Notes: a model not told the origin generated them from the letters alone. 64,000 nt of DNA from Sphingobacterium sp. N143 (GCF_030325625.1 NZ_JACAIS010000004.1:405846-469845); one strand, 5' to 3'. Shown: positions 43,708-53,253, counted from the stretch's first letter. Made by a program: numbers and translations.

Positions 43708-44442
43708 TTATAACATTAATGCCGTAATGACATAATCCGCGACCAAAATGGTGATACATCCCACCACAACAGCCTCAGTACTCGCTTGCCCAACTTCCAG
43801 CGCTCCTCCTTTGACATTATAGCCTTTATAAGCTGAAATGGAGGTGATAATAAACCCGAAAACAATGGCCTTAACAATAGCAACTGTCACCGTAAATCCA
43901 TTAAAACTGTCTTGAATTCCCAATATATAATCCGAAGGAGTAACTGCCCCTGAAAGCGAACCGCCCAAAAGGCCTCCTACCAGCGCACAGACAATCGCAA
44001 TAATGACCAACATCGGGATCATTGTAACACCCGCCAGTACTTTAGGTAATATCAGATAGCCTGGAGCATTGATTCCCATAATCTCCAAAGCATCTATCTG
44101 CTCTGTCACACGCATAGAGCCAATCTGGGAAGATATTGATGAACCAATTTTACCCATCAGCACCAGCCCTGAAATAGTTGGTCCCAGCTCCAGAATATTT
44201 GAGTCCCTGTTGATCGAACCAATGATCGAATTGGGAATCAGGTCGGAGACCATCTGAAAAGCAATTTGCATGGTCATGACCGCTCCAATGAAGGTAGAAA
44301 TAATCACGATAAGTCCTAACGACCCTATACCAATGTCGGTCATTGCCAGCACGGTTTCTTTCCAATAGATCCGGCCTTTTTCCGGTCTTTTAAAGACTGA
44401 TTTTAACAGAATGAGATATGCGCCAATGTGATGAAAGATCAT
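43708..44442 (-). CDS. MlaE-family lipid transport ABC permease
   Basis: The 244-residue membrane protein has five or six hydrophobic helices and the MlaE signature region (PTISGLVLMGKIGSSISSQIGSMRVTEQ; IDALEIMGINAP). MlaE forms the inner-membrane channel that moves phospholipids together with the MlaF ATPase. The pair forms a two-gene operon. The MlaD/MCE partner expected to contact MlaE is not in the window. Confidence 0.92.
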   Translation of the reverse strand: MIFHHIGAYLILLKSVFKRPEKGRIYWKETVLAMTDIGIGSLGLIVIISTFIGAVMTMQIAFQMVSDLIPNSIIGSINRDSNILELGPTISGLVLMGKIGSSISSQIGSMRVTEQIDALEIMGINAPGYLILPKVLAGVTMIPMLVIIAIVCALVGGLLGGSLSGAVTPSDYILGIQDSFNGFTVTVAIVKAIVFGFIITSISAYKGYNVKGGALEVGQASTEAVVVGCITILVADYVITALML

Positions 44443-44654
44443 ATTATTTAATTAAATTCAGTTCTCGTCTATTCAGTATCTAGAACTTTAAGCCTATATA
44501 ACTATTAAAGGTAATTATTTCCAGCAAATATATAAACAAGCGAAAAGCCAAAAAGTACGAGAAAAACGAAATTACTTACCGACTAATTAGTCACATTTAC
44601 CGATTTTTTATGTATAATAGCCTAATCTTTGGTAGAGTATCCCACAAAGCTATT

Positions 44655-44662
44655 TACTTTTG
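44655..44662 (+). promoter_or_regulatory. Putative promoter of the LiaF-like gene
   Basis: TACTTTTG matches TAnnTTTG and lies 29 bases before the ATG. A TTTG at 44628-44631 could be the -33 element, though the spacer (23 bases) is slightly long. Confidence 0.5.
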
Positions 44663-44691
44663 AGGTATAATTTAACAAAACGGAATAGGAT

Positions 44692-45642
44692 ATGAATACA
44701 CAACGTATAACAACTGGAATTACCATTCTTTTTATAGGAATTGTTCTATTATTATCTCAACTCAATAGTATCTCATTCAATTGGGTAGGTGTTTTCAGAT
44801 ATTGGCCACTATTTATTGTCCTTGCAGGAATTCGTATGTTAGTACCTAAGGACCAACAAATTGGTCAATTCATTGCTATCGGCGCTACCATAGTCATCTT
44901 GGGGTTCCTCACCTTCGTAGGATTATCGACACCGAAAGAACCACTATTAACACAATTACTAAAAAGTAAGACTCTTGGTGTCAGAAATAGTGACGATCCT
45001 AACGATAAAACAAACTATACTACCGAAAAACTGAAGGTAGCTTTGGACGACAAAATTCAAATTGCAACTTTAAATCTGGATCTGGGAGCTACTTCATTAA
45101 AAAACGACAGCAGCACGACATCCGAAATTTTCACCGCTTATAATACATCTAAGGAATACTTACTGGGCATCACTACCCATGGAGAGTCTACAGACAAACT
45201 AGACATCAACCTCAAAGGGAAATTCAAAAATAAGGATTTTGACAGCAAAAACAACAACACCTATATTGCTTTAAATCCTAATATTATCTGGAAGTTAAAT
45301 TTTGACATTGGTGCAATTGATGCCAACTTAGATCTTTCGTCTTATAAAATTGAGGAGCTGGACATTGATGCCGGTGCTACAAGTTTAAAGCTCAAACTGG
45401 GGCAGCCAATGTCCACAACTAAAATCGCTATGGACGCAGGAGCTTCATCCATAGAAATTGCAATCCCTAAAAATGCAGCATGCCGGATTACAAGCGATAA
45501 TGCTTTATCCTCAACCGATTACGAAGGAGATTTCCTTAAAAGTGAGGGCGAAGTAAAATCTACGAACTATGATTCGGCAGCCCAGAAATTCGATTTTGAT
45601 ATTAATGGCGGAATCGCATCCATAAAAATCAGAAGATATTAA
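44692..45642 (+). CDS. LiaF-like membrane protein with a toast-rack beta domain
   Basis: The 316-residue protein has three transmembrane helices at its N-terminus (about 6-24, 32-50 and 58-80; a LiaI/LiaF-like region). A soluble C-terminal beta-rich domain follows, with internally repeated strands (NLDLGATSLKND, FDIGAIDANLDLS, LDIDAGATSLKLKLG, MDAGASSIEIAIP). This is the right-handed beta repeat seen in DUF2154 / adhesin-like proteins. LiaF controls an envelope-stress kinase in Firmicutes, but no such kinase is adjacent here. It is monocistronic and its role is unknown. Confidence 0.75.
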   Translation: MNTQRITTGITILFIGIVLLLSQLNSISFNWVGVFRYWPLFIVLAGIRMLVPKDQQIGQFIAIGATIVILGFLTFVGLSTPKEPLLTQLLKSKTLGVRNSDDPNDKTNYTTEKLKVALDDKIQIATLNLDLGATSLKNDSSTTSEIFTAYNTSKEYLLGITTHGESTDKLDINLKGKFKNKDFDSKNNNTYIALNPNIIWKLNFDIGAIDANLDLSSYKIEELDIDAGATSLKLKLGQPMSTTKIAMDAGASSIEIAIPKNAACRITSDNALSSTDYEGDFLKSEGEVKSTNYDSAAQKFDFDINGGIASIKIRRY

Positions 45643-45671
45643 TTCACAGCGGATATTTAGTCAATAAAAGC

Positions 45672-45679
45672 TAACTTTG
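45672..45679 (+). promoter_or_regulatory. Putative -7 promoter box of ispG
   Basis: TAACTTTG matches TAnnTTTG. The ispG ATG follows only eight bases after the box, so the leader is predicted to be extremely short. Confidence 0.5.
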
Positions 45680-45687
45680 TGTTATAT

Positions 45688-47694
45688 ATGGACACAAGTA
45701 ATATGTTGACGTTACCAGGAATCTATTGTAATTCCAAGGTAGATTATTCGAGATGGAAGACGAGGGAGATTCAGATTGGTGATATTCCCATGGGTGGAGA
45801 CAATCCGATCCGTATCCAAAGTATGACTACGGTAGACACGATGGATACTTTAGGCTCTGTAGAGCAAACTATTCGGATGGTAGAAGCCGGATGTGAATAT
45901 GTTCGTATCACGGCTCCCAGCATTAAGGAAGCCCAAAATCTAGCAAACATAAAAAATGAACTCCGAAAAAGAGGTTATAAGGTACCCTTGGTAGCCGATA
46001 TTCATTTTACCCCAAATGCTGCTGAAGTCGCTGCACGTATCGTGGAAAAAGTCCGTGTCAATCCAGGAAATTATGCCGACAAAAAGAAGTTTGACCAGCT
46101 CTCTTATACAGATGCTGCTTACCAGTTAGAATTAGAACGTATTTATCATAAATTTACACCCCTCGTAAAAATCTGTAAAGAATATGGAACGGCCATGCGT
46201 ATCGGAACGAACCATGGGTCACTTTCGGACAGAATCATGAGTCATTATGGGGATACACCTGAAGGAATGGTCGAGTCCGCCATGGAATTTATTCGTATGT
46301 GCGAAGATCTTAATTTTTATAACCTGTGTATTTCTATGAAATCTTCCAATCCTCAGGTCATGGTCAAGGCCTATCGTTTGCTGGTTGAAAAGATGGTTTC
46401 TGAAAATATGAACTACCCACTGCACCTTGGGGTCACCGAAGCAGGCGATGGAGAAGATGGACGTGTGAAATCTGCCGTAGGCATCGGAACACTGCTGGAA
46501 GATGGGCTCGGGGATACCGTCCGGGTCTCGCTTACCGAGGAACCAGAACGAGAGGCACCCGTAGCCATTGCCTTAGTCGATAGATACAGTAAGAGAAAAA
46601 TAAATTTAGAAAAAATTCCTCAGGAAGAAATTATACAGCTATCTTCTGAAAATCAAAATTCCCCATACCTGAGCCAGGAAGTAAATACCTTTATCGGCGG
46701 CTCATTAGTCCCAAGAATTGTCATCGATATTTCAAATGAAAATCTAAAAGACGCACAAATTCTTGCTAAAGTAGGTTATCGTTATGACATGCTATTGGAT
46801 AAATACCATATGGGTGAGCAATCAGTAGATTTTGTTTATTTGGGTGATCATTTACCTTCATTTAACATGCCTGCAAATTTAAAGCAGGTCTACAATTTTT
46901 CTACTTGGTCCCAGCTTCAGGATAAGACAAATATTCACCCACTCTATACACTCGAAGAGTTTGCCCATACCACCGATAAAGATCCTGTCCTGAATATGAT
47001 CAAAATCCGCAACAAAGATCTAATCAGCCCACTATTCGAGTCTTTACAATTAGATAAAACCGTTGTATTTATATTAGAAACCAGCCATATGCACGGAATG
47101 GCAGACCAGCGGCAATTTTTCCGAAATCTCCAGGAAATAGGTATTGATCCTCCTGTGATCATAAAAAGAAGCTATGACAGAGCCGCGTTTTCCGGACCTC
47201 TTGGCGATTTCATGAATCCTGAAGAGCCCATTTCGAAGCTCCAGCTATACGCTTCAACAGACCTGGGGGCTTTATTGATCGATGGTCTAGGATCAGGAAT
47301 ATGGATAGACTCTCCAGCAACCGCATTGGAAAGTATAGCTTCACTCTCTTTCGGAATTTTACAGGCCACACGATCCAGAATATCAAAAACAGAATATATC
47401 TCCTGCCCAAGCTGCGGAAGAACACTGTTCGACCTGCAGGAAACTACACAAATGATCCGGAGCCGGACCAATCATCTAAAAGGATTGAAAATCGGCATTA
47501 TGGGATGTATTGTTAACGGGCCGGGAGAAATGGCTGATGCAGATTATGGCTACGTCGGAGCCGGTCCTGATAAAGTGACCTTATACCGGGGCCAAGAAGT
47601 TGTCAAAAAGAATGTCAGCTCGGGGCAGGCCTTGGACGAATTAATCAAAATCATCAAGGATGATGGCCTTTGGATCGATGAAGTAGAAGTATAA
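45688..47694 (+). CDS. ispG: (E)-4-hydroxy-3-methylbut-2-enyl-diphosphate synthase
   Basis: The 668-residue enzyme makes HMBPP in the MEP isoprenoid pathway, using a [4Fe-4S] cluster and a flavodoxin or ferredoxin. The N-terminal TIM barrel has IGDIPMGGDNPIRIQSMTT. The cluster ligands are Cys573 and Cys576 (CPSCG), Cys607 (IMGCIVNG) and Glu614 (GPGE). The large middle insertion (about 280-560) makes it the long three-domain form seen in Bacteroidota, Chlamydia and plants. ATG at 45688 is preferred to an in-frame GTG at 45679, which overlaps the promoter box. It ends in a strong hairpin terminator. Confidence 0.97.
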   Translation: MDTSNMLTLPGIYCNSKVDYSRWKTREIQIGDIPMGGDNPIRIQSMTTVDTMDTLGSVEQTIRMVEAGCEYVRITAPSIKEAQNLANIKNELRKRGYKVPLVADIHFTPNAAEVAARIVEKVRVNPGNYADKKKFDQLSYTDAAYQLELERIYHKFTPLVKICKEYGTAMRIGTNHGSLSDRIMSHYGDTPEGMVESAMEFIRMCEDLNFYNLCISMKSSNPQVMVKAYRLLVEKMVSENMNYPLHLGVTEAGDGEDGRVKSAVGIGTLLEDGLGDTVRVSLTEEPEREAPVAIALVDRYSKRKINLEKIPQEEIIQLSSENQNSPYLSQEVNTFIGGSLVPRIVIDISNENLKDAQILAKVGYRYDMLLDKYHMGEQSVDFVYLGDHLPSFNMPANLKQVYNFSTWSQLQDKTNIHPLYTLEEFAHTTDKDPVLNMIKIRNKDLISPLFESLQLDKTVVFILETSHMHGMADQRQFFRNLQEIGIDPPVIIKRSYDRAAFSGPLGDFMNPEEPISKLQLYASTDLGALLIDGLGSGIWIDSPATALESIASLSFGILQATRSRISKTEYISCPSCGRTLFDLQETTQMIRSRTNHLKGLKIGIMGCIVNGPGEMADADYGYVGAGPDKVTLYRGQEVVKKNVSSGQALDELIKIIKDDGLWIDEVEV

Positions 47695-47740
47695 TATTAA
47701 GAAGGGGAATCATTAGATTCCCCTTCTTAATATTTATATT
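47693..47740. terminator. Terminator after ispG
   Basis: Arms of 19 bases (AATATTAAGAAGGGGAATC / GATTCCCCTTCTTAATATT) around the loop ATTA, followed by a T-rich stretch on the plus side. The ispG stop codon overlaps the left arm. It may also serve the convergent T9SS-sorting-domain gene. Confidence 0.88.
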
Positions 47741-47784
47741 TTTTGATGATCTCTAGTCTATTCTCAAATCAACAGAATGAATTA

Positions 47785-48216
47785 CTAGCGTACAGAAAAT
47801 CTTTTCACAACTGTTTCCGAACCCGCAACCACCCTAACAAAATAAAATCCTGCGGTCAATTTACCACCATGCTCAAAAGATAGATTTTGAACACCAGCAT
47901 CCAGATTGCCATTCATCAGTTGCAAGATCTCATTTCCCAAGGCATCCATCACCTTGATAGAAACACCTGAAGACTTGGCCAATTTGAATGAAAGATTGAT
48001 TTGCTCAGCAATAGGATTATAGAATACCTTTACATTATTAATCAATTTTTCGGCATCCTTGCTTGTATTATCGCCAAATGCATCATCCCCTTCCCAAACA
48101 TGCGGTGTAAAAGTATGGTCATAAGGAGATTTTGCATACACCTCAACAATCCCACTGCACAAAATCAGTGCGGATAAAAATGTTAAATAAGTTGCTTTAA
48201 GTAGATTTCTCCCCAT
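47785..48216 (-). CDS. Short secreted protein consisting mainly of a T9SS type A sorting domain
   Basis: The 143-residue protein has a signal peptide (about 1-28) and a short polar stretch (about 29-60, with PHVWEGDDAFGDN). A type IX secretion C-terminal sorting domain fills the rest (about 62-143), with the typical VKVFYNPIAEQINLSF start, VSIKVMDALGNEI and the final GFYFVRVVAGSETVVKRFSVR region. The sorting domain normally directs large cargo through the T9SS. Here there is almost no cargo, so it could be a small secreted factor, a cut-down remnant or a decoy. It shows that the cell has a T9SS. Confidence 0.82.
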   Translation of the reverse strand: MGRNLLKATYLTFLSALILCSGIVEVYAKSPYDHTFTPHVWEGDDAFGDNTSKDAEKLINNVKVFYNPIAEQINLSFKLAKSSGVSIKVMDALGNEILQLMNGNLDAGVQNLSFEHGGKLTAGFYFVRVVAGSETVVKRFSVR

Positions 48217-48437
48217 AGTGTTAAATTAGACTTCAAATACTGGTTACGGTTTAATCAAATATAACGCTAACTATTTGAATTATCAACAACAAAGTTAGTA
48301 TTTTGTTTAAAAGTTTTTTAGTAAAGCTGAGGACCATGCGATTCTTTTAACAAATTTTAACAGCTCTTGCGCATGTCAAAGGAAATGCTAAAATTTGGCG
48401 CTGCAAATGTACCTGCTTAAAATACAGGCAAAAAGTA

Positions 48438-48445
48438 TATTTTTG
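48438..48445 (+). promoter_or_regulatory. Putative -7 promoter box of kup
   Basis: TATTTTTG matches TAnnTTTG and lies 31 bases before the kup ATG. Confidence 0.45.
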
Positions 48446-48476
48446 CAATATATTCTGAAATAAAAACAATTGATAA

Positions 48477-50423
48477 ATGGCAGATAATAGTCATCACAAC
48501 AGTATTAATAAGGTAAGTTTCGCTGGCTTATTGATCAGTTTAGGAATCGTTTTTGGAGACATTGGAACCTCCCCATTATATGTTTTCAAAGCCATTATGG
48601 GGCAAGGAGCCATTCAGAAAGATCTTGTTTTGGGCGGACTATCCTGCGTATTCTGGACCTTAACGCTTCAGACAACCGTAAAATACGTTTGGATTACCCT
48701 ACGTGCAGACAATAAAGGAGAAGGCGGTATTCTGTCTCTCTATTCATTGGTGCGCAAACGTGCTCCCTGGTTAATTTTTCCAGCAATGATCGGTGCAGCA
48801 ACCTTATTGGCCGACGGTATGATTACCCCTGCCATCACAATATCATCGGCCATAGAAGGTTTGGACATTAAGTTCCCAGGGCTACCAACGGTACCTATTG
48901 TCGTTACCATTATTTCTTTACTTTTTATTATTCAGCGATTCGGCACCTCTGTTGTCGGCAAAGTTTTCGGCCCTCTAATGACCATTTGGTTTACAATTAT
49001 TGGTGTCTTGGGATTATCTCATATCCATTTAGCCCCCGAGGTCATGAAGGCCATTAATCCATATTATGCTGTTCATATTTTAATTACCTATCCACACTCC
49101 CTGCTGCTGATCGGTGCCGTATTCTTGTGTACTACTGGAGCTGAGGCTTTGTATTCGGACATGGGACACTGTGGCAAAAACAATATACGCATCAGCTGGA
49201 TCTATGTTAAAATCACCCTTATATTGAACTATTTTGGACAGGGAGCATGGTTATTGACCCAGCAGGGTCGCGTTTTAGGTGGAGCAAACCCATTTTACTC
49301 GATCATGCCCGACTGGTTTATCGGCTATGGTATTGCTATTGCAACCATTGCCGCTGTGATCGCAAGTCAGGCCATGATCTCAGGATCCTATACCTTAATT
49401 TCTGAAGCCGTACGTTTAAATATTTGGCCCAAGGTCGCCATCCGCTACCCCAGTGAACATAAGGGTCAGTTATACGTTCCATCGATCAATTTGATCCTTT
49501 GGATTGGCTGTATGATCGTCATCTGGGTCTTTGAAGAATCAAGTAAGATGGATGCCGCCTATGGTTTGGCCATCAATCTTACCGTACTGATGACAACAAT
49601 ATTGATGGGGTACTTCCTAGCAATGAAAAAAGTGAGCCGCATTCTCATCGGCATATTCTTGGTTGCATATTTTGCCATTGAATTGACGTTCCTGATCGGT
49701 AACGGTGTGAAGATTGCACACGGAGGCTGGTTAACACTGTTGCTAGCCATTGCATTATTCGGCACAATGTATTGTTGGTATACAGCGCGGAAAATTAAAA
49801 ACCGTTTTGTCAATTTTATCAATATCAATAAGTACTATCCAATTATTTCAGAATTAAGTGAAGACAAATCCGTCCCCCCGTACGCATCTCATTTGGTCTA
49901 TCTGACGAGTGCCAATTTCAAATCTGAGATTGAAGCCAAAATTATCTACTCCATCATTAATAAAAAACCTAAACGGGCCGATGTCTATTGGCTGGTCCAC
50001 GTAGATGTTATGGACCATCCCCATACCCGGGAATATTCCATTGACCAGCTTATCCCTGGGAAATTGATACGGATAGATTTTAAATTAGGTTTCCGGGAAG
50101 AACAACGTATCAGTCTGCTCTTTAGAAAAGCTGTGGAAGAAATGGTAAAGAAGGGTGAAATTGATATTACAAGTCAATATGACACCCTCCGTAAACATAA
50201 TATCCCCGGAGATTTCAAGTTTGTCGTATTGGAAAAAGTGTTATCCAAAACCAATCAGCTGACCTGGATAGAAAAAGTCATCATGGATATCTATGGTTAT
50301 CTCAAAAAAATGAGTTTATCTGAAGAGAAAGGCTTTGGTCTGGACTCAAGTTTTGTTACAATTGAACGGGTTCCGCTCAATTTTCCACAGACATCCGAAG
50401 TCCATCTTATCCGTAAAGATTAA
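48477..50423 (+). CDS. kup: KUP/HAK/KT family potassium transporter
   Basis: The 648-residue protein has about 12 transmembrane helices in its first 430 residues. The N-terminal signature GIVFGDIGTSPLYVFKA is the hallmark of the family. ALYSDMGHCGKNNIRISW and the later WGLTVxxT-type helix are also present. A cytoplasmic C-terminal domain (about 440-648) likely regulates transport. Kup imports potassium with protons, mainly for turgor and growth at low pH. It is a single gene with a terminator directly after it. Confidence 0.96.
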   Translation: MADNSHHNSINKVSFAGLLISLGIVFGDIGTSPLYVFKAIMGQGAIQKDLVLGGLSCVFWTLTLQTTVKYVWITLRADNKGEGGILSLYSLVRKRAPWLIFPAMIGAATLLADGMITPAITISSAIEGLDIKFPGLPTVPIVVTIISLLFIIQRFGTSVVGKVFGPLMTIWFTIIGVLGLSHIHLAPEVMKAINPYYAVHILITYPHSLLLIGAVFLCTTGAEALYSDMGHCGKNNIRISWIYVKITLILNYFGQGAWLLTQQGRVLGGANPFYSIMPDWFIGYGIAIATIAAVIASQAMISGSYTLISEAVRLNIWPKVAIRYPSEHKGQLYVPSINLILWIGCMIVIWVFEESSKMDAAYGLAINLTVLMTTILMGYFLAMKKVSRILIGIFLVAYFAIELTFLIGNGVKIAHGGWLTLLLAIALFGTMYCWYTARKIKNRFVNFININKYYPIISELSEDKSVPPYASHLVYLTSANFKSEIEAKIIYSIINKKPKRADVYWLVHVDVMDHPHTREYSIDQLIPGKLIRIDFKLGFREEQRISLLFRKAVEEMVKKGEIDITSQYDTLRKHNIPGDFKFVVLEKVLSKTNQLTWIEKVIMDIYGYLKKMSLSEEKGFGLDSSFVTIERVPLNFPQTSEVHLIRKD

Positions 50424-50427
50424 TACA

Positions 50428-50459
50428 TAAAGGTGATGCCAATGCATCACCTTTTTTAT
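50428..50459 (+). terminator. Terminator after kup
   Basis: AAAGGTGATGC and GCATCACCTTT pair around the loop CAAT and are followed by a T-run, five bases past the kup stop. Confidence 0.88.
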
Positions 50460-50474
50460 TCAATAGAATTGCAT

Positions 50475-50482
50475 TACTTTTG
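50475..50482 (+). promoter_or_regulatory. Putative -7 promoter box of rlmF
   Basis: TACTTTTG fits TAnnTTTG and lies 16 bases before the ATG, immediately after the kup terminator. Confidence 0.45.
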
Positions 50483-50498
50483 TTGCAAATAACACATC

Positions 50499-51410
50499 AT
50501 GGCAGACGCTAATCCAAAAAAGAAATTACACCCTCGAAATAGACATCTCGACAACTACAATTTTGATGAACTCAGTAAAGTTGAACCTTCCTTAAAAGAT
50601 TTCATTACCGAGAACGCTTATAAAGTCAAAACAATAGATTTTAACAATTCAGAAGCTGTTAAGATATTAAATCGGGCACTTTTAAAAAAATACTATCACA
50701 TTCAGCATTGGGATATTCCTCAGGAAAACCTTTGTCCCCCGATCCCTGGAAGGGCCGACTATATCCATTATATCGCTGATGTACTTGCACGTGACAATAA
50801 TGGTGAAATTCCAAAAGGCAGCAAAATCCAAATTCTCGATATCGGCGTAGGTGCTAACTGTATTTATCCGATCATTGGACATCAAGAATATGGCTGGAGT
50901 TTTGTAGGATCAGAGATCATTAAAAGAGCTTATAAAAATGCGATTGAAATTACACGGACAAATATGAGTTTAAAAAAGAGTATACAGATCCGTCTTCAGA
51001 ACAATCCAAAAGCTATATTTAAAGACATTATTCTCCCTGGAGAAAAGTTTGATATGGTCATCTGCAATCCCCCATTTTTCAGCTCTCAGACAGAAGCTTT
51101 ACAGCAATCTGTCCGGAAAACCACCGGGATCAAAGATGCTAAAATAGAAGAAATTACCGTGAACCAAACTTTTGCGGGACAAGGAAGTGAACTTTGGTGC
51201 GATGGTGGTGAAAAAGCATTCTTAACTCGTATGATATTTGAAAGTCAATTCCATAAGGATCAAGTCAAATGGTTCTCAACGCTTGTTGCCCACCGTGAAG
51301 ATGTCCGATTTTTACAACATAAATTAAAGAAAATTAATGTAAAAGAATCCGAAGTCATTCGCATGGAACAAGGTAATAAGGTGAGCCGGATCTTATTGTG
51401 GCGATTTTAA
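50499..51410 (+). CDS. rlmF: 23S rRNA (adenine-1618-N6)-methyltransferase
   Basis: The 303-residue enzyme has the RlmF N-terminus (LHPRNRHLDNYNFDEL, then HIQHWDIPQENLCPPIPGRADY). The SAM motif is LDIGVGANCIYPIIG, and the catalytic NPPF tetrapeptide lies in DMVICNPPFFSS. It methylates the N6 of A1618 in 23S rRNA near the exit tunnel. It is a single-gene unit between the kup terminator and a strong bidirectional terminator. The length is close to that of the E. coli enzyme. Confidence 0.95.
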   Translation: MADANPKKKLHPRNRHLDNYNFDELSKVEPSLKDFITENAYKVKTIDFNNSEAVKILNRALLKKYYHIQHWDIPQENLCPPIPGRADYIHYIADVLARDNNGEIPKGSKIQILDIGVGANCIYPIIGHQEYGWSFVGSEIIKRAYKNAIEITRTNMSLKKSIQIRLQNNPKAIFKDIILPGEKFDMVICNPPFFSSQTEALQQSVRKTTGIKDAKIEEITVNQTFAGQGSELWCDGGEKAFLTRMIFESQFHKDQVKWFSTLVAHREDVRFLQHKLKKINVKESEVIRMEQGNKVSRILLWRF

Positions 51411-51455
51411 TATAATAAAAAAGGAGCTGTGAGCTCCTTTTTTATTATATTAAAA
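51405..51455. terminator. Bidirectional terminator between rlmF and amino-acid permease
   Basis: A perfect stem with 24-base arms (TTTTAATATAATAAAAAAGG to its complement; core GGAGCT / AGCTCC) and the loop GTG. The rlmF stop TAA lies within the left arm. A-rich and T-rich flanks allow termination in both directions. Confidence 0.9.
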
Positions 51456-51475
51456 TCTTAAATTGTACGGAAACA

Positions 51476-53173
51476 CTAACTTTCGATAGCCTGCTTATTG
51501 AGTCTTGAATGTTTATAACCGTACATAAAATACACACCTAATCCAATCACCAACCAAACCACAAAAATGATCCAATTGCTTGCTCCCAACTCTGTCATGA
51601 GGTATAAGTTGATTAAAATCCCAATAACAGGCAGAAGAGAGAAATTCATTTTAAAGCTATAGATACTCAGTCCTAACCAGGTCAGCCAAAAAATAATCAC
51701 CAGCATCTTATGCTCCACGATCTCCAGAAAAGACAGTCTTTTCCATTCACTCAAAGTATCATTACCATAGATAGCCAGGAGGATTATGGCAAGCAAAAGT
51801 CCGACTCCTACCAGATATTTACCATTAATGTAAGGAACCTTAAATTTAGACTTTGCAGAAAGTCCTGAATAATCCATATAAAGTACTCCCGCGCACACTA
51901 AAATAAAGGCAAAGAAGGTACCGACACTAGTCAGGTCTACAAAAAAATCCATTTTGAAAAATAAGGAGGGAATAGCCACCACCAATCCTGTTACAATGGT
52001 TGCAAAGGAAGGGGTTTTATATTTAGGATGGATCGTCGCAAATTTCTTCCATAAAAGCCCGTCCCGGCTCATTGTCATCCAAATTCTCGGTTGCGCAAGT
52101 TGATAGACCAATAGAGCACTTGTAATGGCAATAACTGAAGTCACTGAAATAATACCGGCCATATGGTCAAATCCCACATACTTAAAAACAAAAGCCAGGG
52201 GATCTTTTACATTAAGTTCCGTATAATTCACCATTCCGGTGAGCACCAAGGTAATGGCCACATACAAAACTGTACAGATCAATAGACAATAGATCATTGC
52301 CTTAGGTAAATCACGTTGAGGATTCTTACACTCCTCAGCAGTCGTAGAAATTGAATCAAATCCAATAAAGGCAAAGAATACAGCCGCAACACTTCCCAGC
52401 ACACCTTGAAGGCCATTTGGTGCAAAAGGAGTCCAGTTTTCAGGTTTCACATAGAATATACCACCAAAAATCACTGCCAATATAATTCCAACCTTAATCA
52501 TAACCATAATCATACTGGCTTTTTGAGATTCTTTGATGCCGATATATACAAGCCATGTAACCAAAAAGGTAATTACTCCTGCCGGTAAATCAAAGATAAT
52601 AGGCACTCCGCCTATACGGGGTGCACTATTGAATGCCGCCAATCCATGCTGATCAATAGCCGTCAGGCTGCCCTGGCCATGTTCATTCATTTTTTCTACA
52701 GCATCATAGGCGTAACCAGGTGCCATTGAAAGCCAGGCAGGAATATGCATACCAAACCCCTCCAGCATGGAGGCAAAATACTGCGACCAGGAAATGGCAA
52801 TAACAGTATTTGAAACTGCATATTCCAATACCAATGCCCAGCCTATTATCCAGGCAAACAGCTCTCCAAAAGCCACATATGCATACGTATATGCCGATCC
52901 TGAAACAGGTACTGTACTTGCAAACTGTGCATAGGCCAATGCTGTAAACACACAGGCAAAAGCTGTAAAAATAAATAAAAGAGAAACGGCAGGACCACCT
53001 TCGTAGCTTGCCAGCCCAATGGTACTGAAAATCCCAGCTCCCACGATAGCAGCTATACCCAATGAAACCAGGTCCGTTACTCCCAAAACTTTTGCTAGAC
53101 CAGTTCCACCTTCTTTTTGGGTATCATGTAGAATCTGATCAACACTTTTCTTCCGAAAAAGTCTATGTGACAT
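51476..53173 (-). CDS. APC family amino-acid permease
   Basis: The 565-residue inner-membrane protein has about 13-14 hydrophobic helices and the APC signature near its start (VTDLVSLGIAAIVGAGIFSTIG). AYTYAYVAFGELFAWIIGW forms helix 3, and FFAFIGFDSISTTAEECKNPQRDLP is the conserved helix 6-loop segment. These patterns fit the cationic amino-acid transporter group (CAT/YfnA-like). The extracellular loop after helix 4 (about 145-190) is unusually long. The transported amino acid is not known. It is a single-gene unit. Confidence 0.9.
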   Translation of the reverse strand: MSHRLFRKKSVDQILHDTQKEGGTGLAKVLGVTDLVSLGIAAIVGAGIFSTIGLASYEGGPAVSLLFIFTAFACVFTALAYAQFASTVPVSGSAYTYAYVAFGELFAWIIGWALVLEYAVSNTVIAISWSQYFASMLEGFGMHIPAWLSMAPGYAYDAVEKMNEHGQGSLTAIDQHGLAAFNSAPRIGGVPIIFDLPAGVITFLVTWLVYIGIKESQKASMIMVMIKVGIILAVIFGGIFYVKPENWTPFAPNGLQGVLGSVAAVFFAFIGFDSISTTAEECKNPQRDLPKAMIYCLLICTVLYVAITLVLTGMVNYTELNVKDPLAFVFKYVGFDHMAGIISVTSVIAITSALLVYQLAQPRIWMTMSRDGLLWKKFATIHPKYKTPSFATIVTGLVVAIPSLFFKMDFFVDLTSVGTFFAFILVCAGVLYMDYSGLSAKSKFKVPYINGKYLVGVGLLLAIILLAIYGNDTLSEWKRLSFLEIVEHKMLVIIFWLTWLGLSIYSFKMNFSLLPVIGILINLYLMTELGASNWIIFVVWLVIGLGVYFMYGYKHSRLNKQAIES

Positions 53174-53253
53174 GTAAAATTGATTTTTATACGTAAAATT
53201 TATGCGAAAATAAATATTTTCAAGGTCTTATACTATTGGTATTTTCTGTCAGA

